From the NCBI GenBank assembly GCA_943788055.1, contig CALSOU010000011.1, forward strand, positions 16,691 through 80,690: a DNA stretch of 64,000 nt, given 5' to 3'. Position numbers and translations under genes: made by a program. Shown here piece by piece: positions 27,176 through 36,687 of this stretch. This DNA is from an uncultured Saprospiraceae bacterium (lineage in GTDB: Bacteria > Bacteroidota > Bacteroidia > Chitinophagales > Saprospiraceae). Each line of letters starts with the position of its first letter. The stretch's first letter is position 1. Under the pieces are notes generated by a model. It was given only the letters and a program-made list of their open reading frames with translations. It had not been told where the DNA came from and searched no databases.

Positions 27176-27307
27176 GCATATTTGAACTCGTAGCGTATGC
27201 GTGAGTGATGGCAGTCATTCACGCGAAGCGGGAGACCGAGCGAATAGTGAGCTGACGAACGCAGCAACTCGACAATAGGAGAGACACGCGCAACTTGACC
27301 GTCTTAT
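27176..27307. other. GC-richer non-coding islet between yitT remnant and UbiA-like gene
   Basis: About 130 bp with markedly higher G+C than its surroundings and no ORF. It contains an imperfect hairpin CGTGAGTGA...TCATTCACG and many short GCGA/ACGCAG-like words. It looks unlike normal intergenic DNA here and may be a remnant or member of a dispersed repeat; no second copy was found by eye. Confidence 0.3.
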
Positions 27308-28141
27308 TTATATTCCATTTTGAAATATCCAGACGATAATGAAAAATAGGATCATAGTACCATCGATTATTCCACTGTAGAAATAGTCATTTTTTTGACG
27401 TGATGAAAATCTAGTAATTAACTCGAGAGCTAGGTATGTGATTATAAGTACTATTTTTTGTTCTGAATTATATAAAGGATTTACAAGTACAAGCAATGCA
27501 GAAAGGATAAATGAAACCAGTATTCCGTAGCTAAGATGTTGAGGTAGAAGGTGAGCGAGTGTTTTAAGACCTGAATCACGATCAACTTCTATATCACGAA
27601 GGTCAAAAGGTAATGTTATCGCAAAAATGAAAAGGAACTTCTCCACAGAAAACAACAATAATTCATAGTTGCTAAGTTGAGCTTCCAGCATCGGAAAAGT
27701 GCCACATAATAGCGCCCAGCAACTAGCGACAAGAAATATTTTTATGTAGTGAAAGTCTCTTAGCCTTTTTTGTCCTAAAAATAGAGGTGCGATATAAAGT
27801 AGGGATAATCCGATGGGTACAACTAGCCACAATTTCATACTAGGAGACAATGAAAGATATGTGTAAACAGAAATTGAAGAGGCAATTGAAGCGTAAACAA
27901 TGAGGTGTTTATGGAATTTTCGTATCACAAAAAACCTATTTTCAATTCGCGACTCTGATACCTTATAGATTCCTATTATTCGGTGGAGTGAATAGAGAAG
28001 CCATGTACTCGAACTCACAAAAACGATATAATTCCAATCCACTTCTATATATGTCAAAAGATAGGTCGACCATGTAAGAAACAAGGCACACAATGCTATG
28101 TGCAATGAACTGTAGAGATAGAGGTCTATTATTGCTTTCAC
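27308..28141 (-). CDS. UbiA-like prenyltransferase family membrane protein
   Basis: 277 residues with about eight hydrophobic helices. LPFDLRDIEVDRDSGLKTLAHLL near residue 190 matches the second Asp-rich motif of UbiA-type prenyltransferases. The first motif (NDxxD) is not recognisable: the expected place reads STWLLYSLHRIIGI. A Bacteroidota subgroup has this pattern and its activity is unproven. Expected in the inner membrane. Confidence 0.65.
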   Translation of the reverse strand: MKAIIDLYLYSSLHIALCALFLTWSTYLLTYIEVDWNYIVFVSSSTWLLYSLHRIIGIYKVSESRIENRFFVIRKFHKHLIVYASIASSISVYTYLSLSPSMKLWLVVPIGLSLLYIAPLFLGQKRLRDFHYIKIFLVASCWALLCGTFPMLEAQLSNYELLLFSVEKFLFIFAITLPFDLRDIEVDRDSGLKTLAHLLPQHLSYGILVSFILSALLVLVNPLYNSEQKIVLIITYLALELITRFSSRQKNDYFYSGIIDGTMILFFIIVWIFQNGI

Positions 28142-28157
28142 CTGTAAAAGATAAAAA

Positions 28158-28184
28158 AAGCAGGTTAATGAATCAACCTGCTTT
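28158..28184 (-). terminator. Intrinsic terminator after the M42 peptidase gene
   Basis: Perfect ten-base stem AAAGCAGGTT / AACCTGCTTT with a 7-nt loop; on the minus strand it continues into a run of seven T. It ends the pyrE-to-peptidase operon just before the UbiA-like gene begins. Confidence 0.85.
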
Positions 28185-28210
28185 ACATTTATAAAATATA
28201 TAATTTGTTT

Positions 28211-29290
28211 CTAGAAATACTTGAAGTTGTGATTTTCCTCAATTTTCAAAAGACTTTCATAAATCAACTTCACAACATTTTCGATATCTTCTGTATGTGC
28301 CATTTCAACTGTTGTGTGCATGTATCGCAATGGCAATGATATCAGAGCAGATGGCACACCACCGTTACTGTAAGCAAAGGCGTCAGTATCTGTCCCAGTG
28401 CTTCTTGATGAAGCAGACCTTTGGAAAGGTATTTCTTTGTCTTCCGCCGCATCAAATATCAGATTCAGAAGCTTGTTATGCACTGCAGGTCCAACTGTGA
28501 GTGAAGGGCCATTTCCTGCAGAAGTATCTCCTTGAATTTTCTTATCAATAAGAGGAGTATCAGTATCGTGACAAACATCAGTTATGATAGCGACATTAGG
28601 CTTTATTTGGTCTGCAACCATTTGTGCGCCTCTGAGTCCAATTTCTTCTTGAACTGCGTTTACAACGTAGAGCGAAAATGGTAGGTCAATCTTGTTTTCT
28701 TTGATTAATCGAGCCACTTGTGCAATACAAAAGCCACCCATACGATTATCCAAGGCACGACCTACATAGTACTTTTCATTAAGCTTCATTAATTCATCCT
28801 CGAATGTTACAACGCATCCGACGTGAACACCCATTTTCTCTACCTCTTCTTTATCTTTAGCTCCGACATCTATAAAGATGTTTTCCATAGATGGACTCAA
28901 GCTTGATTTTTTGCCTTTGCGAGTGTGAATAGCTGGCCAACCAAAAACGCCTTGTACGGGGCCATTCTTGGTATAAATATTTACTCTTTTCGATGGAGCA
29001 ATAATATGGTCAGAACCTCCATTTCTTATAACTGAAATGAAACCTTTATCAGAAATGTAATTTACAAACCATGCAATCTCATCAGCATGAGCCTCTATTA
29101 CTACTTTATATGGTTTTCCTGGATTTATGATACCATAAGCTGTACCGTAATTATCTAGATGCCATTCATCTACGTAAGATTGTACATACTCTACCCAAGT
29201 TTGTTGACCTGCACTCTCGAATCCTGTAGGAGACGAGCTATTCAAGTAATCAAACATGAATTTTTCCGACTTCTCATTTATTATATCCAT
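28211..29290 (-). CDS. M42-family aminopeptidase
   Basis: 359 residues, dinuclear metal peptidase of family M42. Ligand regions in order: EAHADEIAWFV (His/Asp, ~66), YYVGRALDNRMGGF (bridging Asp, ~182), VNAVQEEIGLRGAQ (catalytic Glu pair, ~215), TDVCHDTDTP (~240), and RYMHTTVEMAHTED near the C-terminus. M42 enzymes trim N-terminal residues from peptides in the cytoplasm as large complexes. The start follows the pyrE stop by 1 nt, so the two are co-transcribed. Confidence 0.88.
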   Translation of the reverse strand: MDIINEKSEKFMFDYLNSSSPTGFESAGQQTWVEYVQSYVDEWHLDNYGTAYGIINPGKPYKVVIEAHADEIAWFVNYISDKGFISVIRNGGSDHIIAPSKRVNIYTKNGPVQGVFGWPAIHTRKGKKSSLSPSMENIFIDVGAKDKEEVEKMGVHVGCVVTFEDELMKLNEKYYVGRALDNRMGGFCIAQVARLIKENKIDLPFSLYVVNAVQEEIGLRGAQMVADQIKPNVAIITDVCHDTDTPLIDKKIQGDTSAGNGPSLTVGPAVHNKLLNLIFDAAEDKEIPFQRSASSRSTGTDTDAFAYSNGGVPSALISLPLRYMHTTVEMAHTEDIENVVKLIYESLLKIEENHNFKYF

Positions 29291-29291
29291 T

Positions 29292-29930
29292 TCAGATCTT
29301 TACTTTTTTACTCCACTCTTCAGGAGATTGATTCCAATTTTCTAATAGTTCTTTTTCAGAGCTATTAATAAACCCTAAGTCAACAGCCTCTGTTAATAAG
29401 GTTCCATAATGACTCAAGGTTGCGAAAGGACAATCTGCTTCCTGAAAAGCATTTTTTGCCTTATCTAAACCATAACTGAAGAGCGCAATTACACCTGCTA
29501 CAGTCGCTCCGTTTTCCCTCAGGGCATCTACAGCTACTAAACTGGATCCTCCAGTGGAAATCAAATCTTCAACTACAATGTAACTTTTGGCTTGAGATAT
29601 ATCGCCTTCAATTAAATTTTGACGACCGTAACCTTTTGGCTTTGATCGTACATAAATGAATGGAAGACCAAGTTGGTCTGCTACTAAAGCACCGTGAGCG
29701 ATTCCTGCAGTAGCGACTCCTGCAACACCATCAAAATCTCCAACGCTGAGCGCCAAAGATGCCAACTCTTTCTTAATGAATTTTCTTATTTCCGCATGGG
29801 ATAAAGACATTCTATTATCACAATAAATAGGTGATTTTAAGCCGCTTGCCCAAGTGAAAGGCTTGTTTGGTTGTAGTTTGATTGCTTTGATTTCTAGCAA
29901 GTGCTTTGCTAGCTTTTTTGCTACAGACAT
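29292..29930 (-). CDS. pyrE: Orotate phosphoribosyltransferase
   Basis: 212 residues. The PRPP-binding loop SYIVVEDLISTGGSSLVAVDALRE (~125-145) and the flexible-loop lysines in VRSKPKGYGRQN (~97) are intact, as is the start KLAKHLLEIKAIKLQPNKPFTWASGLKSP. It converts orotate and PRPP to orotidine 5'-monophosphate in pyrimidine synthesis. It is followed 1 nt later by the M42 peptidase gene and preceded by a pseudouridine synthase on the same strand. Confidence 0.92.
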   Translation of the reverse strand: MSVAKKLAKHLLEIKAIKLQPNKPFTWASGLKSPIYCDNRMSLSHAEIRKFIKKELASLALSVGDFDGVAGVATAGIAHGALVADQLGLPFIYVRSKPKGYGRQNLIEGDISQAKSYIVVEDLISTGGSSLVAVDALRENGATVAGVIALFSYGLDKAKNAFQEADCPFATLSHYGTLLTEAVDLGFINSSEKELLENWNQSPEEWSKKVKI

Positions 29931-29985
29931 TAGTTTTTTTTAGCTGCCCAAAAGTATATAAATTTAGCAATTTATAAGTTGAAAT

Positions 29986-30552
29986 CTAAAGCTTTTTATA
30001 ACAACCTACTTTCAGGTCTCCTATCTTGTAATGATCGATTGCTATTCTTACCAATCGTAAAACAGGATGATTAATAGCAGCAAGCATTTTTCGTACTTGG
30101 CGTTTTTTTCCTTCAGTAATTCTGATTTCCAACCATTCGGTGGGAATGTTAGCTCGAAATCTCACTGGCGGCTCTCGTTCGGGCAGATTCGGTGGTGTTT
30201 TGAACACTCGAACCTGTGCTGGTTTCGTTTTGAATTCCTTCTTATTAATTCGAATTGTTAAACCACGCTTCAATTTATTTAGAGCGATTTCGCTTGGAAT
30301 ATTTTCTACTTGAATCCAGTATTTTTTCCACTTTTCTTTGGAAGGGTGTAATATGCTGTTAACTAGCTTTTTATCATTACTTAGCAAAAGCAAACCTTCA
30401 CTATCGCGATCTAGACGACCAATGGGGTAGACATCTTTTTCAATGTTCATATAGTCAGCAAGAGTTTGCTGGCCTGGATGTTCTTGAGTGAATTGACTTA
30501 AAACCCCATATGGCTTGTGAAACAGATATGTCGAGAACTCTGAGTCACTCAT
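29986..30552 (-). CDS. RsuA/RluE-family rRNA pseudouridine synthase
   Basis: 188 residues, no S4 domain. YLFHKPYGVLSQFT opens the protein, PIGRLDRDSEGLLLLSND (~41-58) is the catalytic motif with the essential Asp, and TEGKKRQVRKMLAAINHPVLRLVRIAI is the family motif III. The lack of an N-terminal S4 domain makes RluE the nearest relative. It lies 12 nt after the ychF stop, as in an operon. Confidence 0.85.
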   Translation of the reverse strand: MSDSEFSTYLFHKPYGVLSQFTQEHPGQQTLADYMNIEKDVYPIGRLDRDSEGLLLLSNDKKLVNSILHPSKEKWKKYWIQVENIPSEIALNKLKRGLTIRINKKEFKTKPAQVRVFKTPPNLPEREPPVRFRANIPTEWLEIRITEGKKRQVRKMLAAINHPVLRLVRIAIDHYKIGDLKVGCYKKL

Positions 30553-30564
30553 CTTTTTGCTGGA

Positions 30565-31662
30565 TTATACGTTAAACAAGAAATGCATAATGTCGCCGTC
30601 ATTAACGACATAGTCCTTACCTTCAATGCCCATCTTACCAGCTTCTTTTACTTTGGCTTCGGAACCTAGATTTACGAAGTCTTCGTATTTAATTACTTGT
30701 GCACGAATGAAGCCTTTTTCAAAATCCGTATGAATAACACCTGCTGCCTCAGGGCCTTTTGCACCATTTCTGACGGTCCATGCTCTAACTTCTTTTTCTC
30801 CAGCTGTGAAGTATGTAATTAGATTCAGCAATTTGTATGAAGCTAAAATTAATCTATTTACTCCGGGTTCATTAAGTCCCATATCTTGGACAAATTCCAT
30901 GCGCTCTTCATATGTGTCAAGCTCAGCTATATCAGCTTCTATCTGAGCACTGACATATATCGTTTCAGCATTTTCTTCTGCGACACATTTTAGAAATGCT
31001 TCCGTGTGTTTGTTACCGGATAATATAGAATCTTCATCTACATTACAAACATAAAGAATCGGCTTTGCCGTAAGTAGCATCATTTCTTTTAGCAAATCAA
31101 TGCCATCTTCATCCACTTCCAAAGAACGAGCAGGTTTACCTTCCTCCAAATGAGAATAGATTTGCTGACCAATTTCTACCTGACGAAGGGCTGCTTTGTC
31201 GCCACCTTTTGCGCCTTTTTTCAATCGTTCTAGTCGCTTTTCAACCGTTTCTAGATCTTTCAATATTAACTCAGTGTCAATGATCTCCTTATCTCTAACA
31301 GGATCAACACTTCCATCTACATGAACGACATTGTCATCTTCAAAACATCGAACTACATGTATAATAGCATCTACTTCGCGAATGTTTGCAAGGAATTGAT
31401 TGCCAAGACCTTCTCCCTTGGATGCGCCTTTTATTAAGCCTGCAATATCAACGATCTCAACGGTCGTTGGAATAGTCTTTTGTGGTTTAACAAGTATTTC
31501 CAGTTCGTCCAGACGGTTGTCAGGAACAGTGATTATTCCCACATTGGGTTCTTTCGTCGCAAATGGAAAATTTGCAGCTAGAGCTTTTGCATTTGTCAAT
31601 GCATTAAACAAGGTTGATTTTCCAACATTTGGAAGTCCGACAATTCCACTTTTTAAAGGCAT
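30565..31662 (-). CDS. ychF: Redox-responsive ATPase YchF (OLA1 family)
   Basis: 365 residues, full family length. GLPNVGKSTLFNAL (P-loop, ~9), FATKEPNVGIITVPD (switch I), VDIAGLIKGASKGEGLGNQFL (switch II), and the C-terminal TGS domain ending DYVVNDGDIMHFLFNV are all present. The G4 position lies in CNVDE (~209) rather than NKxD, the feature that makes YchF prefer ATP. It binds ribosomes and responds to oxidative stress. Confidence 0.93.
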   Translation of the reverse strand: MPLKSGIVGLPNVGKSTLFNALTNAKALAANFPFATKEPNVGIITVPDNRLDELEILVKPQKTIPTTVEIVDIAGLIKGASKGEGLGNQFLANIREVDAIIHVVRCFEDDNVVHVDGSVDPVRDKEIIDTELILKDLETVEKRLERLKKGAKGGDKAALRQVEIGQQIYSHLEEGKPARSLEVDEDGIDLLKEMMLLTAKPILYVCNVDEDSILSGNKHTEAFLKCVAEENAETIYVSAQIEADIAELDTYEERMEFVQDMGLNEPGVNRLILASYKLLNLITYFTAGEKEVRAWTVRNGAKGPEAAGVIHTDFEKGFIRAQVIKYEDFVNLGSEAKVKEAGKMGIEGKDYVVNDGDIMHFLFNV

Positions 31663-31703
31663 AGATGTATTTTTTTGCGCCGTAAAGCTACAGTATTTTT
31701 ATC

Positions 31704-31711
31704 TATTTTTG
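31704..31711 (+). promoter_or_regulatory. Candidate -7 element of acpH
   Basis: TATTTTTG matches TAnnTTTG and ends 5 nt before the ATG at 31717, predicting a leaderless mRNA. The nearest upstream TTTG is spaced more widely than the consensus, so support is moderate. Confidence 0.35.
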
Positions 31712-31716
31712 TAACC

Positions 31717-32322
31717 ATGAATTACCTTGCTCACATCTATTTTTCGTACAATGATCCCGATATTCTAGTCGGCAATTTTGCTGCCGATTTTATTAGTAAT
31801 AAACAAGTGAAGTTATTGACAGAAGAACAAGTCAACGGTGTTTTATTGCACAGATTGATAGATGCTTACACGGATGTTAATGAAACTGTCAGAAAGTCGA
31901 CCAAACGACTCCGTAAGGTACAAGGAAAATATGCGCCGGTAGTAATCGATATAATCTTCGACTACATTCTTGCGAAAGAATGGGAGCGTTTCCATCCTGA
32001 AGGTTTTGAAGTTTACAAACAAAATGCATATGGATTGTTACTAAATCACTTGGATGGGTTTCCTGAGAGAGCGAGAGGAAAAGTTCAAGGAATGGCCAAT
32101 GGAGATTTCATTCGTTCGTATGAGTCTTTAGACGGATTGCATTATGTTTTCGAACGAATGGACAAAAGAACTAAGTTTCCTTCTAGATTCAGAGACGCAA
32201 CTGAACAGTTGAGGTTAGAGGAAGATCAGTTTGTAGAAGACTTTTTATTATTTTTTCCTCAGATTGAGTCAAAAGTAAAAGCATTTTTAAAGGGACTTGA
32301 AGTCCCAAATTCATACAATTAA
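31717..32322 (+). CDS. acpH: Acyl carrier protein phosphodiesterase (AcpH/DUF479 family)
   Basis: About 201 residues from the ATG at 31717 (MNYLAHIYFSYNDPDILVGNF), preferred over the track start because this is where the family begins. HRLIDAYTDVNETVRKSTKRL and VVIDIIFDYILAKEW carry the conserved His/Asp residues of the AcpH fold. It removes 4'-phosphopantetheine from holo-ACP. It is divergent from ychF. Confidence 0.82.
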   Translation: MNYLAHIYFSYNDPDILVGNFAADFISNKQVKLLTEEQVNGVLLHRLIDAYTDVNETVRKSTKRLRKVQGKYAPVVIDIIFDYILAKEWERFHPEGFEVYKQNAYGLLLNHLDGFPERARGKVQGMANGDFIRSYESLDGLHYVFERMDKRTKFPSRFRDATEQLRLEEDQFVEDFLLFFPQIESKVKAFLKGLEVPNSYN

Positions 32323-32343
32323 TTTGCTTGAAAGAAATTTATG

Positions 32344-33057
32344 TTAACCTTCGAAATGGAAAGACAAAGTGAACGTTCGGCTTAATAGAGCTTCGATGAC
32401 TTGACTTTCGTTTAGTTGATTGTTAAACGAAAGAACATTGCCTATTCCTTGCGACATTTTGATTTCAGGACTCAAAATAAAATAAGGGAAGAAAAACTGC
32501 ATTCCGGCACCAACTTCTAAGGAAAAATCGTGCGGGACAACTGTGACAAAGTCTTCGGCTCTAGCACTTCTACTGAATCCATTAACATCGTAGGAGTATT
32601 TGAGACCAGCCACAGCAAAGACTCGCTTATCTTGGAAAGGTGCTGATTTATACCTAATAAGAAGAGGTATATCCGCGTAAACAAATTCTATCTTTTCAGT
32701 AAAATATGGATTTAGTTCACCAGGTTGGTAGAAAGTAAGACTGCGCTCCGAAAGTGAGAATCCAGCGAGTACTCTGAAGTCAAAATATTGTCCCAATTTC
32801 AAATTGAAAATACCCTGGAATGTTAAACCAGGACGTGATATTGGTTGATTGACTGAAATAGAGTCGTTTAGTATGAAATTCTTACTGTGATTGATGACAA
32901 AAGTAGAGTTGTTGACACCCAAAGAAATTCCATAGTATACGGGCTTGTTCTTGAAATCGAGATAATTATAGCTATTGTTCGAACCTGCTTGCGCAAAAGA
33001 AGCAGCATAACCAAAAAGGACGATTAAGGCTACTTGTATCCAGTGTATACTGCGCAT
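32344..33057 (-). CDS. porT: PorT-like outer-membrane protein of type IX secretion
   Basis: About 237 residues from the ATG at 33057 (MRSIHWIQVALIVLFGYAASFAQ), which gives a clean signal peptide; the track start adds MGKFKFWH. KPVYYGISLGVNNSTFVI and VYADIPLLIRYKS are typical of the PorT/outer-membrane barrel family. PorT is an accessory component needed for type IX secretion and gliding in Bacteroidota. The gene overlaps the ubiE end by 28 nt, the usual ubiE-porT arrangement in this phylum. Two putative T9SS cargo proteins are encoded in this window. Confidence 0.8.
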   Translation of the reverse strand: MRSIHWIQVALIVLFGYAASFAQAGSNNSYNYLDFKNKPVYYGISLGVNNSTFVINHSKNFILNDSISVNQPISRPGLTFQGIFNLKLGQYFDFRVLAGFSLSERSLTFYQPGELNPYFTEKIEFVYADIPLLIRYKSAPFQDKRVFAVAGLKYSYDVNGFSRSARAEDFVTVVPHDFSLEVGAGMQFFFPYFILSPEIKMSQGIGNVLSFNNQLNESQVIEALLSRTFTLSFHFEG

Positions 33058-33758
33058 ATGCCAAAACTTAAACTTTCCCATTCATTATTTTTTAATCCAG
33101 CTTTTTCCATGTGCGCCACAAACTTATCGTAATCTGGAAAAGCTTGCACACTTTCGTATAGATATTTATACGCTTTTGGATCTTTCGAAGTTAAACGACC
33201 AATTGTCGGTAAAATGTATTTGAAGTAGAGATTAAATCCAAATTTGAATAAGAAGAATCTCGGTTTTGTAAATTCCAAGACAACCATTTTCCCCCCATCT
33301 TTAATAACTCTGCGCATCTCAGCCAAACCCCTGTCAAGATCTTGGAAATTTCTCACGCCAAATGCCACCATGGCAGCATCAAATTCCCCATCTTCAAAAG
33401 GAAGTGCCTCTGAATCACCATTCAAAAGTAGAATCTTGTCGTTTAGCTTCTTTTTGGTGAGTTTTTTACGACCGACATCTAGCATCTCGTCAGAAATGTC
33501 AACGCCAGTAACATGATTTACATCGAGAATGTTATCGGCTGTAATCGCTAGATCGGCAGTGCCAGTAGCAACATCAAGAATTTTCTTTGCTCCTGTACCT
33601 TCGAGCTTCTTAATAGCTTTTTTTCTCCACGATCGGTCAATACCTAATGATAGAAAATGATTCAGAAAATCATACGCTGGCGCAATTGCATTAAACATAG
33701 TGCGAACTTGTGTTTTCTTTTCTTCCTCTTCAGAATAAGGCTTAACTACTTTGCTCAA
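33030..33758 (-). CDS. ubiE: Demethylmenaquinone/ubiquinone C-methyltransferase
   Basis: 242-residue SAM methyltransferase. KILDVATGTADLAI (SAM motif I, ~59), VTGVDISDEMLDVGRKKL, and the UbiE signatures FNAIAPAYDFLNHFLSLGIDRSWR and MVAFGVRNFQDLDRGLAEM are present. In a bacterium expected to use menaquinone its role is the last step of menaquinone synthesis (MenG activity). The 3' end overlaps porT. Confidence 0.92.
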   Translation of the reverse strand: MSKVVKPYSEEEEKKTQVRTMFNAIAPAYDFLNHFLSLGIDRSWRKKAIKKLEGTGAKKILDVATGTADLAITADNILDVNHVTGVDISDEMLDVGRKKLTKKKLNDKILLLNGDSEALPFEDGEFDAAMVAFGVRNFQDLDRGLAEMRRVIKDGGKMVVLEFTKPRFFLFKFGFNLYFKYILPTIGRLTSKDPKAYKYLYESVQAFPDYDKFVAHMEKAGLKNNEWESLSFGICAVYTGYK

Positions 33759-33979
33759 GATTTTATTTTTTTTGCAAAATTAATAATAGTTGGTATTGGA
33801 ACTTACTCATTTATAATATAAATTGTCAATAATAGTTCATGCGCTAATTTCAAATGAATAGACTCCTGCTATTGCAAGAGCTGGAAATGAGGTTTTATAG
33901 GGATTGCTATGCTTTAGTTTCACCTATTTTCAGCTAAAATTATTGGTAAAAATTTATATATAAAAACATTTAATTTGAT

Positions 33980-33987
33980 TACATTTG
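33980..33987 (+). promoter_or_regulatory. -7 promoter element of gyrA
   Basis: TACATTTG matches TAnnTTTG and lies 35 nt before the gyrA start. No TTTG at the standard distance was found, so the -33 half is weak. Confidence 0.4.
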
Positions 33988-34022
33988 CATTCTATTTTAG
34001 AACTAATAGATCAAAAAGATAA

Positions 34023-36485
34023 ATGGCTGATAATCAAAGGATAATATCGATAGATATTGAGGAGGAGATGAAATCGGCATACATCGATTATTCGATGTCT
34101 GTTATCGTTTCTCGTGCATTGCCAGACGTGCGCGACGGGATGAAACCTGTTCACAGACGTGTTTTGTATGGAATGTCGGAACTAGGTCTTACAGCAAACA
34201 AGTCGCACAAGAAATCTGCAAGGATAGTAGGAGAGGTGCTTGGTAAGTATCATCCACACGGAGATTCTTCCGTGTACGACACAATGGTGCGGATGGCACA
34301 AGACTGGTCACTGAGATATCCCTTGGTTGATGGTCAAGGTAACTTTGGCTCGATGGATGGTGATAGTCCAGCAGCAATGAGATATACTGAGGCTAGATTG
34401 GAAAAGATTTCAGATGATATTCTTTCTGACTACAAGAAAGAAACTGTTGATTTTCAACTGAATTTTGATGATACGCTAGAAGAGCCCACGGTTCTTCCCA
34501 CTCGTATTCCTAATCTCCTTGTAAATGGTGCGTCTGGAATTGCCGTAGGTATGGCTACTAATATGTTGCCTCACAACTTGACAGAGGTAGTCAAAGGAAT
34601 CAAGAGGTATATTCATAACGAAGATGTCACTATTGAGGAATTGATGGAAGATATTAAAGCTCCAGATTTTCCTACAGGTGGTATTATTTATGGCACTTCA
34701 GGTGTAAAGCAAGCTTTTGAAACTGGTCGAGGAAAGGTAGTCTTAAGAGGTCGCGCAAATATTGAAACAAATGATAGTGGTCGCGAGAAAATAGTTATCA
34801 CTGAAATACCATTCCAAGTCAACAAGGCTCAAATGATCATCAAGATCGCGGATTTGGTTAATGATGGCAAGATAGAGGGCGTCAGCAATGTAAATGATGA
34901 GAGTGATCGTAATGGTTTGAGGATCGTGGTAGATGTGAAGAGAGAAGCGATGGGTAATGTTGTTTTGAGCAAACTATACAAGTACACGCCACTTCAAACT
35001 TCATATGGTGTTAACAACGTATGCCTAGTAGCAGGTCGACCAAAAACTCTTAATCTTAAGCAGTTAATTTCTGAATTTGTAAAATTCCGTATTGAGGTTG
35101 TAGTTAAGAGGACAGCTTTCGAATTAAGAAAAGCGGAAGAGCGTGCACATATTCTCGAGGGACTTATCAAGGCGATAGATAACATTGACTTAGTAATCAA
35201 ATTGATTAGAAGTTCAAAAACAGTCGAGGATGCAAGAAATGCTCTAATGGCAGAATTAGACCTCTCAGAAATTCAAGCAAAGGCAATATTGGAGATGCGT
35301 CTTTCTAAGCTTGTAAGTCTAGAAATGGACAAAATTAAAGCTGAATTTGACGAGTTAATGAAGACAATCGAGAGATTGAAAGCAATTCTTGCAAGTGAGG
35401 ACTTACAGAAAGGAATCGTTTTAGAAGAGTTAGAAGAAGTTAAGGAGAAGTACGGTGACGAGCGTCGAACTGATATCTCTTATGCTGATGGAGAGATTTC
35501 TATTGAGGATATGATACCTAACGACGAGGTAATAATTACGATTTCATCTCTTGGTTATGTCAAAAGAACAAATAGTTCACAATACAAAACACAAGGAAGA
35601 GGCGGTCGAGGTGCTCGAGGATCTAAGACTCGAAATAGTGATCATATCGAGCACATGTTTGTAGCCAATAATCACAATTATTTGCTATTATTTACTGAGC
35701 AAGGAAGATGTTTTTGGATGCGAGTATTCGAATTGCCAGAGGCTACTAAAGGTTCGACAGGTCGGGTTATTCAAAATTTGATTAACATTCCAAAGGACGA
35801 TAAAGTCAGAGCATATATAAAGATTGAAGATCTTTCAGACATTGACTTTATTAATAATAATTACCTGCTATTTATCACTAAGAAAGGAATCATTAAGAAA
35901 ACCCTTGTTGAAGCATATTCTCGACCTAGAACAAATGGTATTAATGCCATTACGATACGAGAAGATGATCAATTACTAGAGGTGCTTTTATCAAATGGAA
36001 ACAATGAGGTAGTAATTGCTAGTAAAAAAGGTAAGGCTATTCGATTCAATGAGCAGGATGTACGTTCCATGGGTAGAAATGCAGCTGGAGTGCGCGGAAT
36101 GAATCTTGGAGAAGACAATGAAGTCGTAGGTATGTTGAGTATCCGAGAAGAAGATGAGATAGAAGTATTTGTCGTATCTGAAAAAGGATATGGAAAAAGA
36201 TCAAGTCTTGAGGATTACAGGAAGACCAAGAGAGGTGGAAAAGGAGTTAAGACACTAAAGATAACTGAAAAGATAGGTAATCTAGTAGCAATCAAAAAGG
36301 TTACAGATGACGATGAGATGATGATTACCAATAAATCGGGAATAGTGATTAGAGTCGCAATGGAGGATTTCCGAGTGATGGGTCGGGCTACTCAAGGTGT
36401 GCGTGTAATCAAGGTTTCAAAAAACGATGCGATTTCAGATGTAGCAGTAATTAAAAGAGGTGAAGAAGATGACGAAGAAGAGTAA
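34023..36485 (+). CDS. gyrA: DNA gyrase subunit A
   Basis: 820 residues. The DNA cleavage domain has the catalytic Tyr in [10 protein letters not shown] (~121), and the quinolone-determining region [17 protein letters not shown] keeps the wild-type Ser and Asp. The C-terminal six-bladed propeller carries a GyrA box QGRGGRG near residue 523, which separates it from ParC. The tail is very acidic (RGEEDDEEE), a feature that in other gyrases tunes wrapping. With GyrB it introduces negative supercoils. Intact and full length. Confidence 0.95.
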   Translation: MADNQRIISIDIEEEMKSAYIDYSMSVIVSRALPDVRDGMKPVHRRVLYGMSELGLTANKSHKKSARIVGEVLGKYHPHGDSSVYDTMVRMAQDWSLRYPLVDGQGNFGSMDGDSPAAMRYTEARLEKISDDILSDYKKETVDFQLNFDDTLEEPTVLPTRIPNLLVNGASGIAVGMATNMLPHNLTEVVKGIKRYIHNEDVTIEELMEDIKAPDFPTGGIIYGTSGVKQAFETGRGKVVLRGRANIETNDSGREKIVITEIPFQVNKAQMIIKIADLVNDGKIEGVSNVNDESDRNGLRIVVDVKREAMGNVVLSKLYKYTPLQTSYGVNNVCLVAGRPKTLNLKQLISEFVKFRIEVVVKRTAFELRKAEERAHILEGLIKAIDNIDLVIKLIRSSKTVEDARNALMAELDLSEIQAKAILEMRLSKLVSLEMDKIKAEFDELMKTIERLKAILASEDLQKGIVLEELEEVKEKYGDERRTDISYADGEISIEDMIPNDEVIITISSLGYVKRTNSSQYKTQGRGGRGARGSKTRNSDHIEHMFVANNHNYLLLFTEQGRCFWMRVFELPEATKGSTGRVIQNLINIPKDDKVRAYIKIEDLSDIDFINNNYLLFITKKGIIKKTLVEAYSRPRTNGINAITIREDDQLLEVLLSNGNNEVVIASKKGKAIRFNEQDVRSMGRNAAGVRGMNLGEDNEVVGMLSIREEDEIEVFVVSEKGYGKRSSLEDYRKTKRGGKGVKTLKITEKIGNLVAIKKVTDDDEMMITNKSGIVIRVAMEDFRVMGRATQGVRVIKVSKNDAISDVAVIKRGEEDDEEE

Positions 36486-36687
36486 TTAGTTGACTAACCG
36501 CGCTTGCTACACGACTAAAGTCTTATTTCATAACTGTAACTGAAAGAAGTTAAAAAAATAATTTTTTAACATTTTGGCAACACAGTTAGCTAAATTAGAG
36601 CGTCATTGAAATGCAAGGATAGCTGAAATTCATTATTTGCAGTTGTCCTTATTAACTAATAACTATTAAAATTTAACTTTTTACGAT

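Noticed and set aside
34023-36485. Possible quinolone-resistance substitution in GyrA
   Set aside because: The determining region [10 protein letters not shown] keeps the wild-type Ser and Asp.
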